DNA of 64,000 nucleotides, taken from Bacteroidales bacterium. GTDB taxonomy: Bacteria; Bacteroidota; Bacteroidia; Bacteroidales; UBA932. Location: assembly GCA_017445015.1 (NCBI GenBank), contig JAFSVL010000057.1, positions 1 to 64,000 on the forward strand, written 5' to 3'. Shown in pieces: positions 8,055 through 15,995 of the stretch (within the stretch, counting starts at the first letter, position 1; each line of letters starts with the position of its first letter). The notes under the pieces were generated by a model. It saw nothing but the letters and a program-made list of their open reading frames with translations. It was not told the origin of the DNA and made no database searches. A program made the translations under genes and the position numbers.

Positions 8055-10109
8055 CTAGTTTCGGCCCCGGATATCATCGACGGGTTCAAAGCGGTAGGAA
8101 TAAGCGCCTTTGAGCGGGGCGTCCGGTGTGGACCGCAGGACGATGCGTCGCAGACAAGGCCCCCAGAGGGAAGAAAGCTTCTTGTCCTCCAGTTCCTTCA
8201 CTTCTACGGAAGGCGTCAGTTGCGCAGGATAGCGCATCCGGATCACCGGACCGTCCTCCACAAGAATCAGGAGTGTTCCTGCCGCCACGGGGCGGCCGTC
8301 ATACGGTTCGCCCGGCAGCAGCACCTCGCCCTGAACCAGAAAACAGGTCCGGTCCGCAGCCCGCCGTGCCTTGAGGGCATAGGCGTCCGTCACGTTCAGC
8401 GAAGGACGGCCCTTCATGGAAAGGCGATACGTCCGGCGAAGGGAAAGGATTCCCGCCGTATCCGGATAGGCCGCGGAAAGTTCCAGGGAAAAGAGGCCGT
8501 TCTTTTCGTCGCAGCGGAGATCCGCCGCTTTGTACTTCGACCCGTGGGGCTGTTCCACACCACCGGGCAGCGGGAGATTGTGCCAGCCGGCCTGCATCGT
8601 CCAGAGCGTATAGCGGTCTTTGCTGAAGGTCGTGCGCGTGTAGGTCCCCACGCCCGCATCCACCAGCACCGGGCGGCTCCCGGCAAACAGGATGCAGGAA
8701 CCGACATCGTTGTGGTTGTGGCTCTCGTCGTTAAAGCCGCCTTTGGCGGCCAGGAACCAGTCGCCCGCTCCCCGCAGCAGACAGACCTGTGTTTCGGGAT
8801 ACCAGGTGGTGGCCGGGACAGACTTCCGGAGCCCGGAACGGACTTCCGCAAAGGAGGACTGCGCGACCTTCCGGTTCAGGGAATCCACCTGCCGGGCCAG
8901 GGCGGGCCGGCAACGCACGCTGGCCAGCGCCCGGTAACCGTCTCCCATCACCAGGCCGGGCGTACTGAAGCGCCCTTTCTGCACATCTGCGGACAGGTAC
9001 AGGCCGAAATCCATCAGTTCCCGGCTGCCAGATGCCCGCCCGTACTGCCAGATCAGGCTGGGCGCCCCGGGCTGGCGCGCATCGGCGTCCGCAAAATTCA
9101 CCATCCATCCGTCTCCGATATAAGCGCGGGAAATGTAATCCCCCATCCGCCGGAAACGCGCATCGTCCATCAGGTCGAAGCGGCCGCCGGAAGCATCCTT
9201 CCAGATTTGCAGGAGGTCCAGCAGTTTGCCCGCCGCGTGCCCCCAATAGGTCGGTCCCTCTTCGCACGCCCCGTCCGGAGAGATATCGCCGAGCCAGGCG
9301 TCCACGGCCTCCGTGGAGAGCCGCATCGCTGCATCCAGCCGCGTCTGGTCCCGTTCCATCAACAGGAAGGCCAGGCTGACATCGGAAACGCACCACGGCG
9401 TCCAATTGTTCAGGTGCCGCTTCTTTTTCGTCTTGCCCATCCACCAGTTGGCTTCCCGCTCCGCCTCGTCCAGATAAGGATCAAGGATATTCCGCTTGAC
9501 GGCGCGCTCGACAGCCGCCGAAATCGAAGGGTCGATCCGGTCAAACTCCGCAGCAAAGAAATGCCAGACCAGCGCCACAAGGGCCCCGGTACGGCCGGAT
9601 CCCAAGTCAATCAATTGTTCCCGGGCATCGGGCAGGGAGCGTCCGGAACGCTGACGGGGCAAATGCGCGGACAGCACCCAGGAGGTCTGTTCTGCCGCAA
9701 ACCAGACGCCATCCGCCAGTTGAGGGAGAAAACGACCCTTCCCCTCGGCGAGTTCCGCCAGCAGCAGCGCCATCAGGTTCCGCCGGTTTTCCTTGTCGAT
9801 ACGCTCCATCGGCGCACGGTTCCCTTCCCGTTCGTAAGCGAGGTATGCCGATGCGGGAATATGCTGCCAGGAATAGTCCAGCGCTTTTTCGCCACTGTGA
9901 ATTACTTTGGCCGCCGCATCGCCGAAAAGCCCGGTCCATGCCTCACGATCCGCGTAGGCGGGCAGCGGGAACCAGTCGGCTCCCGCTACGAATGCGGCCG
10001 CAACGCCGCTCTCCGCATACTTTTTCTGCAGCGGAGTCGGGTCCGCCTCCGTCGCCGCCGCAAGCGACAACGGAAGCAGCACCGCACATAGTGTCATCCA
10101 TTGCTTCAT
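8055..10109 (-). CDS. Heparinase II/III-family protein
   Basis: A 684-residue exported protein with a signal peptide nearly matching that of the next gene (MKQWMTLCAVLLPLSLAAA). An N-terminal alpha/alpha toroid (about 60-380) carries WTPWCVSDVSLAFLL and DGACEEGPTYWGHAAG. The beta-sandwich part contains FNDESHNHNDVGS, the His/Asn-rich signature of heparinase II/III-like lyases (PL12/15/21 relatives), and DAGVGTYTR. The expected reaction is beta-elimination on uronic-acid polysaccharides, but many Bacteroidota members act on other acidic glycans. The frame is open to 10187; the Met at 10109 (or 10112) was chosen because it opens the signal peptide. A promoter candidate lies at 10273-10280. Confidence 0.85.
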   Translation of the reverse strand: MKQWMTLCAVLLPLSLAAATEADPTPLQKKYAESGVAAAFVAGADWFPLPAYADREAWTGLFGDAAAKVIHSGEKALDYSWQHIPASAYLAYEREGNRAPMERIDKENRRNLMALLLAELAEGKGRFLPQLADGVWFAAEQTSWVLSAHLPRQRSGRSLPDAREQLIDLGSGRTGALVALVWHFFAAEFDRIDPSISAAVERAVKRNILDPYLDEAEREANWWMGKTKKKRHLNNWTPWCVSDVSLAFLLMERDQTRLDAAMRLSTEAVDAWLGDISPDGACEEGPTYWGHAAGKLLDLLQIWKDASGGRFDLMDDARFRRMGDYISRAYIGDGWMVNFADADARQPGAPSLIWQYGRASGSRELMDFGLYLSADVQKGRFSTPGLVMGDGYRALASVRCRPALARQVDSLNRKVAQSSFAEVRSGLRKSVPATTWYPETQVCLLRGAGDWFLAAKGGFNDESHNHNDVGSCILFAGSRPVLVDAGVGTYTRTTFSKDRYTLWTMQAGWHNLPLPGGVEQPHGSKYKAADLRCDEKNGLFSLELSAAYPDTAGILSLRRTYRLSMKGRPSLNVTDAYALKARRAADRTCFLVQGEVLLPGEPYDGRPVAAGTLLILVEDGPVIRMRYPAQLTPSVEVKELEDKKLSSLWGPCLRRIVLRSTPDAPLKGAYSYRFEPVDDIRGRN

Positions 10110-10189
10110 CATACCCATATTATCCCATTTTGTCATTGATTGGCTAATTGAACAAATCCTCCGCCGGGACCTCTGAATCCACAACATCC

Positions 10190-10255
10190 TTATTTCTCGC
10201 GGACATTTTTCGCGTAGGATTTCTTGATGACAAAAGGTCCGACAGAGAACTTCAT
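10190..10255 (-). CDS. Possible 21-residue basic peptide
   Basis: A 21-codon frame beginning MKFSVGPFVIKK and ending NVREK starts 17 nt after a TATCTTCG box and stops 80 nt before the heparinase-like gene. It is Lys/Arg-rich, unlike the acidic micro-ORFs elsewhere. It could be an upstream leader peptide or chance; nothing in the sequence decides. Confidence 0.25.
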   Translation of the reverse strand: MKFSVGPFVIKKSYAKNVREK

Positions 10256-10272
10256 CTCACAAAGGTTGATTG

Positions 10273-10280
10273 CGAAGATA
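10273..10280 (-). promoter_or_regulatory. -7 box TATCTTCG, heparinase/GH89 unit
   Basis: On the minus strand TATCTTCG fits TAnnTTTG with one change and is the same octamer found before the genes at 41278 and 59302. It would give a ~155-nt leader for the heparinase-like gene. The -33 match is poor (a TTG 16 bp upstream instead of ~20). Confidence 0.4.
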
Positions 10281-10391
10281 GCAATCATTCCTTTACCAAC
10301 CATAAAAAGTGCGACCTTTTTGCGCGTTATCTTGAAAAATTTCACAGATAAAGTACATTTAGTTCACACTTTTATAACTAACCACTAGCTC

Positions 10392-10430
10392 AAAAAATCA
10401 TCGCCCCTCCGCGGAAGCGGAAGGGCGATG
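10392..10430 (-). terminator. Rho-independent terminator of the PUL transcript
   Basis: A hairpin with arms CATCGCCC-TTCCGC and their complement (10399-10430, one mismatch, GGAA-type loop) is followed on the minus strand by ATTTTTTGAG (A's at 10392-10397 on the plus strand). It begins 31 bp after the stop of the metallophosphoesterase gene. Confidence 0.85.
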
Positions 10431-10460
10431 CAGTCGAAAAAGCCGATAGAACAACAATCT

Positions 10461-13400
10461 CTACAGGATGTAGGAGTCGAGGGAGAAGGTGTAGGGGCGC
10501 TCGATGACCTTCGTGAAGACACGGCCGAAGCGGTTCGTCACCCGGATGGTTACCGTGGATGAGGCCGACGAGGCCTGTACACGGAACATGTGGCTGTCCG
10601 ACACAGCGCGGAAAGAACCGGCATCCGTCTTGTTCTTGTTGAAGTAGTTGGGCGCTTCGAAGGCCGCCATGTACAGCGGGTCGCGCCGCTCCGCCTCGTA
10701 GCCCGAGGTGGTCGCCACCTTTTCCACGACCAGCGGCGTGCTGCCCTCGAAAGCCTCTACCGTCCAGGTCGGGTCATAGTCAAAGACATTGATGACCAGG
10801 TAATTGTCATCACGGGGCTCCAGATACCAGCTGACGCGGGTTTCCCAGGCCAGGCGGGCGTCCTCCGAGGTACAGGAAGGAATCCAGTCCGCCGACGCCA
10901 GGCAGGCCTCGTTGCGGTCATACACCCGGAACTGGTCTTCTTCCGTCAGGCGGTAGCCCTTGTAGAGCCAGCTGAGGTTCGTACCGTCGATATCGAACAC
11001 CTTGTACCCGCAGGGCGCCCCGTTGGGGCTCATGGCAAAGTTGTTCGCGTGGGTACAAGAGCCAGCCAGGCCGCCGGCGTTATGTTCAAAGACATTCAGC
11101 TCCGAGAGATGGTCCACATTATAGACATAATGGGTATGTCCGCTCAGCAGATGCGTCCTTCTTCCGCCCAACAGCGCTACCAGACGCCCTGTAGTACCAT
11201 TTTCCAACCGCTCCGTCCCGTTGTAGCGGTAGAAGGGACAGTGGCCGCTGATGATGAGGGGCGTGGAAGGCGACACATACTCCAGGTCCTTCGCCACCCA
11301 TTCAAGTTGCTCGTCGGTAATCCTGTAGTGATAGCTCATCGTCCCGCGGTTCTTCGTACCGTCCTGCTGGCCAAGGTTGTAGCACTCTACATTATCCAAC
11401 ACAATGAAATGATAAGCACCCACATTGAAGGAGTAATTGCTTGGGCCGAAGAGGCTGCGGTACTTCGCCTTACACTCGTCGTTGGTCTGGGGGAAGACGC
11501 CGTCGGTCCCGCGGTCGTTGTCGTGGTTGCCGGGGGTGTTGAACACCTGGATGCCGCTGATGGCCGCATCGAACATCGCCTTGTAGTCATCCAGATTGAA
11601 ATGATGGTCGGCCCAGTAGTCGTTCCAGGAAAGGTCTCCCAGCGTCAGGATGAACATTTTCTCGGAAGAATGCGCCGCGCGGAAATTGTTGAAATCCGGG
11701 ATGAAGACCTCGTTGAACTGACGGATATCGTCACCGTTGGACAGGTTGTTCACCTGGATGTCACCGATGGCGATCAATTTATAGCGGGTCTGGTCGGAAT
11801 CTCGGTTCAGGGTGAAGTCCAGCGTTTCTTTCGTATCACTTGAAGCGGTTGTGTACTTAAAGAAATCCGGGGTATTGGCACCCTTGGTAGGCACACTGTA
11901 TCCGGAAGGGATGGAAATGAACACATAGCCTTTTTCTTTCCTTGAGATGAGTTCATAATGGCCGGCATCATCCGTCACCGTCACTTCCACGCCGTCCGAC
12001 ACGACCACCCCGGCCACGGGAATTCCGTCACAGCGCACTGTACCTTCTACTGAAACTCCGCTTGGGCGGGGTTCCGCATAGGGAACAGGAAGACTGGAGG
12101 CGACACAACGGACATTGCAGCCGACGGAACGCGCCACCGAAGAAGTCTGCAAGGTTCCCGCTACCGCTTTGAGCATTGCAGCCCGGGATTTATTCACATT
12201 CACATCATAGGACCAATAATAGGCCTGTATGCCGCTGCTGTGATTGTTCCCGTCCGACGCGAAACGGTAGCCTCCGCAAGGGAACCAGGCCGTCGCGCTG
12301 CCATAATAGTTGACATCAGCACCGAAGACGATATCCGCGGTATAGGTGACAGGGCAGGTGTACCAGTCTTTGTATCCGGCGACATGCCACCCGGGAGGGC
12401 AGGGATCGTAGATTGTCTTTTCTGCCGCCCACAAACCGTTATCGTGCGTATAAAGCCAGTCCTGGTCCGCATCGGTGGCAGATTTACAATACAGGTATTC
12501 CTGGGGATGGGCTATCGCCCACTCTACCGTGCCGGTCTGCGCGTTTCGCTCGGAGGAACTGAAGCTGCTTCCGACCGTACCTACATAGGAAATAGACCCC
12601 GAGGAACTCCAGGAAGCGGAGCCCGGGAAAGGATCTTTTCGCCCCCATTCATAAAAGAGCCCGATGGTATTGACTCCGTCACCCGATCCGGGATGCCCTG
12701 AGAACCGGGCGCCGAGATTCCGGTCCATCAGGTAGTCGGACCCACGGGCCAGTCCCTTGACCTCAGAGCCGGGCACCCAGATGTGCCAGGACCAGAGAAT
12801 ATTTTCCTGTGCATCCCGCACGGCAATCACGGCATTCCCCTGCCCCCCGGCGAGATCGAAGGTCACATAGCCCTCCGAATAGGATACTGATGACACGATA
12901 GCGTGTAATGCAGGCGCAGCGGCGGCATTGCTGCCTTCCCAAAGAAGGACGGCATCCTTCACAGCCTGGATGACTTCCGTACTGTTTCCTTTGACCGCCT
13001 TGATCTTGTAGGTACCTGCACGGTAAAGGATATAACTGTTGGCGGATTCGTGCAGGGAAGGATTGGCAATCAGTTTTCGGGAAGGCATGGCACGCAGTTC
13101 GGAACGAACTATGGTATTATCCTTATCGGTACTAAATTCATCGAGAAGGATATCGTCATGGCCATACAGGCGGACCGTCATTCCGGAAGACAGCGCCCCC
13201 GGAGGCAGGGCGATATAGAAAAGTGAAGGCGTATCCGAAAGCTGCACGCCGGAAGGACAAAGAAGACTGACCGTATTGTCTCCCCCGCTCAATTCAAGAG
13301 ACTGCCCCGACGTACCCTGCGTCCCGTCCAGCAAAAGGGCGGCGGAGCCCCAGAGCATCCTCTCCGCGTCAGCGTCACTGACACTGATCTTATAGACCGA

Positions 13401-13901
13401 ATTACTTCCCGTCAGGGATAATTTCAGTAAACCGAGTACATTACGGAACTGCAAGGGCTGGGAAGGGTCGGTAAACGTTGCCACCATGATATTTGCCCCA
13501 TTCCCGAACGAGGCGTTTTGCCAAGTCTGCTCCTGCGGAATGTGGAAGATGTATTTCCCATTCGATTTTGTCATCCCTGACATATGGGGGTAGAGCGCAT
13601 AATACTCAGGGCTTTCAGGGATATCCCCTCCCCGGAAGCGGCCGATGGAAGCCCCTGCTCCCTCAACCAGAGAATATGAACCACAGTTTTTGGACCCTTT
13701 GGTCATAACGTTGATGCAGTCTCCCGGCTGCCACAGGACGGATGTCCCCACCAAAACAGATTTACACGATTCGTCCATCATCGCTTCCAGTAACGTACTT
13801 CCGGTGGAAATCTCTTCCGAGAGACTTCTCTCTTCAACGCAGGAGGATGCACAAAGGAAAGCCAGAGCTCCCGCAGCAAATATAACGGTCAGTTTTTTCA
13901 T
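10461..13901 (-). CDS. Lipoprotein: fimbrillin-like, FISUMP, metallophosphoesterase
   Basis: A 1146-residue lipoprotein (lipobox ALAFLCASSC). Residues ~30-290 are fimbrillin-like. About 330-615 is a FISUMP (Fib_succ_major) domain with WGRKDPFPG and YDPCPPGWHV. An Ig-like/CarboxypepD-like linker follows (~630-700). Then comes a calcineurin-type phosphoesterase: GDIQ with Asp714, LGDLSWND, GNHDND, SGHCPFY and GHTH near 921-924, all metal ligands in place. The C-terminal ~160 residues resemble the MetallophosC beta domain. The likely role is removal of a phosphate or phosphodiester from surface glycans. It is the last gene of the PUL transcript. The frame opens at 13931, but Met at 13901 starts the signal peptide 1 nt after the micro-ORF 2 stop. 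The FISUMP-phosphoesterase fusion is unusual. Confidence 0.85.
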   Translation of the reverse strand: MKKLTVIFAAGALAFLCASSCVEERSLSEEISTGSTLLEAMMDESCKSVLVGTSVLWQPGDCINVMTKGSKNCGSYSLVEGAGASIGRFRGGDIPESPEYYALYPHMSGMTKSNGKYIFHIPQEQTWQNASFGNGANIMVATFTDPSQPLQFRNVLGLLKLSLTGSNSVYKISVSDADAERMLWGSAALLLDGTQGTSGQSLELSGGDNTVSLLCPSGVQLSDTPSLFYIALPPGALSSGMTVRLYGHDDILLDEFSTDKDNTIVRSELRAMPSRKLIANPSLHESANSYILYRAGTYKIKAVKGNSTEVIQAVKDAVLLWEGSNAAAAPALHAIVSSVSYSEGYVTFDLAGGQGNAVIAVRDAQENILWSWHIWVPGSEVKGLARGSDYLMDRNLGARFSGHPGSGDGVNTIGLFYEWGRKDPFPGSASWSSSGSISYVGTVGSSFSSSERNAQTGTVEWAIAHPQEYLYCKSATDADQDWLYTHDNGLWAAEKTIYDPCPPGWHVAGYKDWYTCPVTYTADIVFGADVNYYGSATAWFPCGGYRFASDGNNHSSGIQAYYWSYDVNVNKSRAAMLKAVAGTLQTSSVARSVGCNVRCVASSLPVPYAEPRPSGVSVEGTVRCDGIPVAGVVVSDGVEVTVTDDAGHYELISRKEKGYVFISIPSGYSVPTKGANTPDFFKYTTASSDTKETLDFTLNRDSDQTRYKLIAIGDIQVNNLSNGDDIRQFNEVFIPDFNNFRAAHSSEKMFILTLGDLSWNDYWADHHFNLDDYKAMFDAAISGIQVFNTPGNHDNDRGTDGVFPQTNDECKAKYRSLFGPSNYSFNVGAYHFIVLDNVECYNLGQQDGTKNRGTMSYHYRITDEQLEWVAKDLEYVSPSTPLIISGHCPFYRYNGTERLENGTTGRLVALLGGRRTHLLSGHTHYVYNVDHLSELNVFEHNAGGLAGSCTHANNFAMSPNGAPCGYKVFDIDGTNLSWLYKGYRLTEEDQFRVYDRNEACLASADWIPSCTSEDARLAWETRVSWYLEPRDDNYLVINVFDYDPTWTVEAFEGSTPLVVEKVATTSGYEAERRDPLYMAAFEAPNYFNKNKTDAGSFRAVSDSHMFRVQASSASSTVTIRVTNRFGRVFTKVIERPYTFSLDSYIL

Positions 13902-13902
13902 A

Positions 13903-14025
13903 TTACCATTCTCCCTCGTTTTCCGTTCCATAATCTTCGTTCCCGAACACAGGAGAACTGCAAAGAGGCAAAGTCTCTTCCAGGAGAATCCCCTCGGACC
14001 AGGGGATATCGTACTCGATTTTCAT
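13903..14025 (-). CDS. Micro-ORF 2, 40 residues, acidic
   Basis: A 40-codon frame starting MKIEYDIPW, with LPLCSSPVFGNEDYG in the middle and ENEGEW at the end. It shares the Y-x-x-P, LC-x-S-P and acidic/Trp tail layout with micro-ORFs 1, 3, 4 and 5. Its TAA is separated by one T from the ATG of the phosphoesterase lipoprotein, and it begins 12 nt after the previous stop, so it fills the gap exactly. No signal peptide, no known domain. Confidence 0.6.
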   Translation of the reverse strand: MKIEYDIPWSEGILLEETLPLCSSPVFGNEDYGTENEGEW

Positions 14026-14037
14026 TTTGGTCAATGC

Positions 14038-15858
14038 TTATTCAGAAACACAACGCACACCCAGACACATATGTTTATTGATATTCGTGGGCGAAAATAC
14101 ATTATCCTCCGCAGTATAGTAGTAAGCCGCCTGTTGTACACCATGGGTCCTGGTCCAATAGCGTCCCGTCTGGGAACTTTCCACGGTATGTGAAGTCAGG
14201 GAAGGGGCATAATACCGCCTTCCGGTACCGGCAAAAACCAGACCGGAGGCCGTTTCCGTATAGGCGTGCTCCGTACCGTCCCACGCGCCAAATTCAAGGC
14301 CGGATAACTGTGCCTGGGAAGGGACGCGCCACCCTGGAGGGCAGGGATCATACTGCGATTTCACCGTCCCGTCCCAATCCGCCAGATTCTCACTGTCCCA
14401 ATAGCCGATGGTTTCTTTATCAACAATTACAGTAGGATGAAGGACTGACCAGCCGATCGTAGCATCCGTTTTCAGTTCACTGACAATCACATCTGAGGGA
14501 GAAGTGACCATAAGCGCAGTGGTGAAACCCGTCGTCCGCCAGGGACCCGTAAAGGGATCCTTGCGTCCCCACTGGTACAACAATCCGATAGAATTGGACT
14601 GGGTTGAAGCGGCAAGGGCCCCGAGATTCCGGTCCATACAGCGAGTTCCATTGCCCAATGTTGCACTGCCGACACTTCCGCCCCCGGGGAGCCAGATATG
14701 CCAACTCCAGGTAATGTTGCCCGAACCGTTTTTGGCAGCGATCACGGCATTGCCCGGATGACCGTTTACCCGGAAACTGACACAACCCGCCGAAAGGGAG
14801 ACATTAGTCAGGACATAACCCACATTTCCACCGTTAAATGTCGAATTCCCATTGATGGTTTCCCAAAGGGTCTCCGCCGAGGCTGCAGGTACAGGGCTGC
14901 CGCTGTTACCGGATATCGCACAGAACTTATAGACCGCCGACGTATTCCTGAGATCCGGGATGTAACAATTCGCCCCGCCGTCAAGGTCCAGCAGCACGCA
15001 GTTCGTTGCAGTAACTGCAGGCATGGGTTTGATATGGGAGCGCGCCGCGCTCAGGTCTCCTCCGGCACAAAACTCGTCAATGGCATTCCCGCTTCCGTCA
15101 TAGACGACCAGACGGATTCCATTCGAAAGCGTCCCGGGAGGCACGATGAAATAATAATTTTCCCCCGCGGGGGTCCTCGGAGTCGCGAAGTTCAGGACCA
15201 GGCGGTTGTCACCTCCGCTCAGCGTCCACTTCCAGGCAGCAGGGTCGGACAGGTCGGCGTTCGCCTCCAAGGCAACATCCCCCCAGAGCATGGACCCGCC
15301 CAAGTCGTAAAGTTCTATTTTCCCTACCGCCGTAGCGCAGGTCAGAGGAACTCTGAGCAGACTGCAGAAATTCCGGAATACGATATCGCTGGCGGAGGGA
15401 TCCGTAATGCAGGCGATGGAGGGCATCACGCCGGTTGCGGTTGTCGATGCCCCCTGTGTCTGCGATAATGAAAAATGCAGATACCCGTCTGAAAGGGACG
15501 CTCCCAAAGAATGGGGATACATAGCGAAAAAGGGAGAGAGCGATGAGGCGAGATAGCCGTCAAACACGGCCGTTGTCGTAAACGTCTCATCCAGTTTTGC
15601 TGAAAATTCCGACTGGTTTCCGTCTGAAGAAAGCACCGTCACCTTGTCTCCGGCCGTCCAGGTGACGACAGGGGCTGTAGGCGTACCTCCAGCCTGTGAA
15701 TAGGTCAGTGAGGTGCGGGACATTTCCCCTCCCTCCAAACGTGCCTTGAAACCTGAAATTTCATACATCTTCCCTGTTCCTTCAGGCACGAAGCCGTCCC
15801 CGCAGGCGGAGAGTACCGCCAGCGGGAACAACAGCCCTATATACAATAATCTATTCAT
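14038..15858 (-). CDS. Lipoprotein with fimbrillin-like and FISUMP domains
   Basis: A 606-residue protein with signal peptide and lipobox GLLFPLAVLSAC. Residues ~25-290 are a fimbrillin-like beta domain (TWTAGDKVTVLSSDG; FFAMYPHSLG; YFIVPPGTLS). Residues ~300-606 are FISUMP, with TWSWHIWLPG, MDRNLGAL, YQWGRKDPF, YDPCPPGWRVP and the closing LGVRCVSE. The domain was named for Fibrobacter surface paralogs and is often tied to carbohydrate binding or surface display; no catalytic residues are seen. It is a close paralog of the next gene upstream. Start at 15858 overlaps the stop of micro-ORF 3 by 8 nt. Confidence 0.82.
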   Translation of the reverse strand: MNRLLYIGLLFPLAVLSACGDGFVPEGTGKMYEISGFKARLEGGEMSRTSLTYSQAGGTPTAPVVTWTAGDKVTVLSSDGNQSEFSAKLDETFTTTAVFDGYLASSLSPFFAMYPHSLGASLSDGYLHFSLSQTQGASTTATGVMPSIACITDPSASDIVFRNFCSLLRVPLTCATAVGKIELYDLGGSMLWGDVALEANADLSDPAAWKWTLSGGDNRLVLNFATPRTPAGENYYFIVPPGTLSNGIRLVVYDGSGNAIDEFCAGGDLSAARSHIKPMPAVTATNCVLLDLDGGANCYIPDLRNTSAVYKFCAISGNSGSPVPAASAETLWETINGNSTFNGGNVGYVLTNVSLSAGCVSFRVNGHPGNAVIAAKNGSGNITWSWHIWLPGGGSVGSATLGNGTRCMDRNLGALAASTQSNSIGLLYQWGRKDPFTGPWRTTGFTTALMVTSPSDVIVSELKTDATIGWSVLHPTVIVDKETIGYWDSENLADWDGTVKSQYDPCPPGWRVPSQAQLSGLEFGAWDGTEHAYTETASGLVFAGTGRRYYAPSLTSHTVESSQTGRYWTRTHGVQQAAYYYTAEDNVFSPTNINKHMCLGVRCVSE

Positions 15859-15991
15859 AACCCCATTCTCCAAAGTCATCCAGAATATATTTCTCCGAAT
15901 TCCCCTCAATATCTGACGACAAGCAGAACAGCACGTTATCTACCAGAGCTTTCCACTGCATCTGCGGGGGAAGATAAAAATTCCGTATCAT
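15851..15991 (-). CDS. Micro-ORF 3, 46 residues, acidic
   Basis: A 46-codon frame starting MIRNFYLPPQ, with VLFCLSSDIEGN in the centre and DDFGEWGYE at the end. It begins 4 nt after the stop of the preceding FISUMP gene, and its final codons overlap the ATG of the following one (GGTTATGAATAG). It has the shared micro-ORF layout; function unknown. Confidence 0.6.
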   Translation of the reverse strand: MIRNFYLPPQMQWKALVDNVLFCLSSDIEGNSEKYILDDFGEWGYE

Positions 15992-15995
15992 AGGC

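Larger units (their letters stand above)
10110..10460. other. 351-bp intergenic region between two minus-strand units
   Basis: It separates the end of the ~30-kb PUL transcript from the heparinase-like gene. It holds a strong terminator (10392-10430), a -7 box candidate (10273-10280) and a 21-codon frame (10190-10255). The rest is A/T-rich with no recognisable gene. Confidence 0.7.

Noticed and set aside
8004..10091. 695-codon plus-strand frame
   Set aside because: Antisense to the heparinase II/III-like gene, whose motifs are clear; its own translation is Arg/Gly-rich with no domain.
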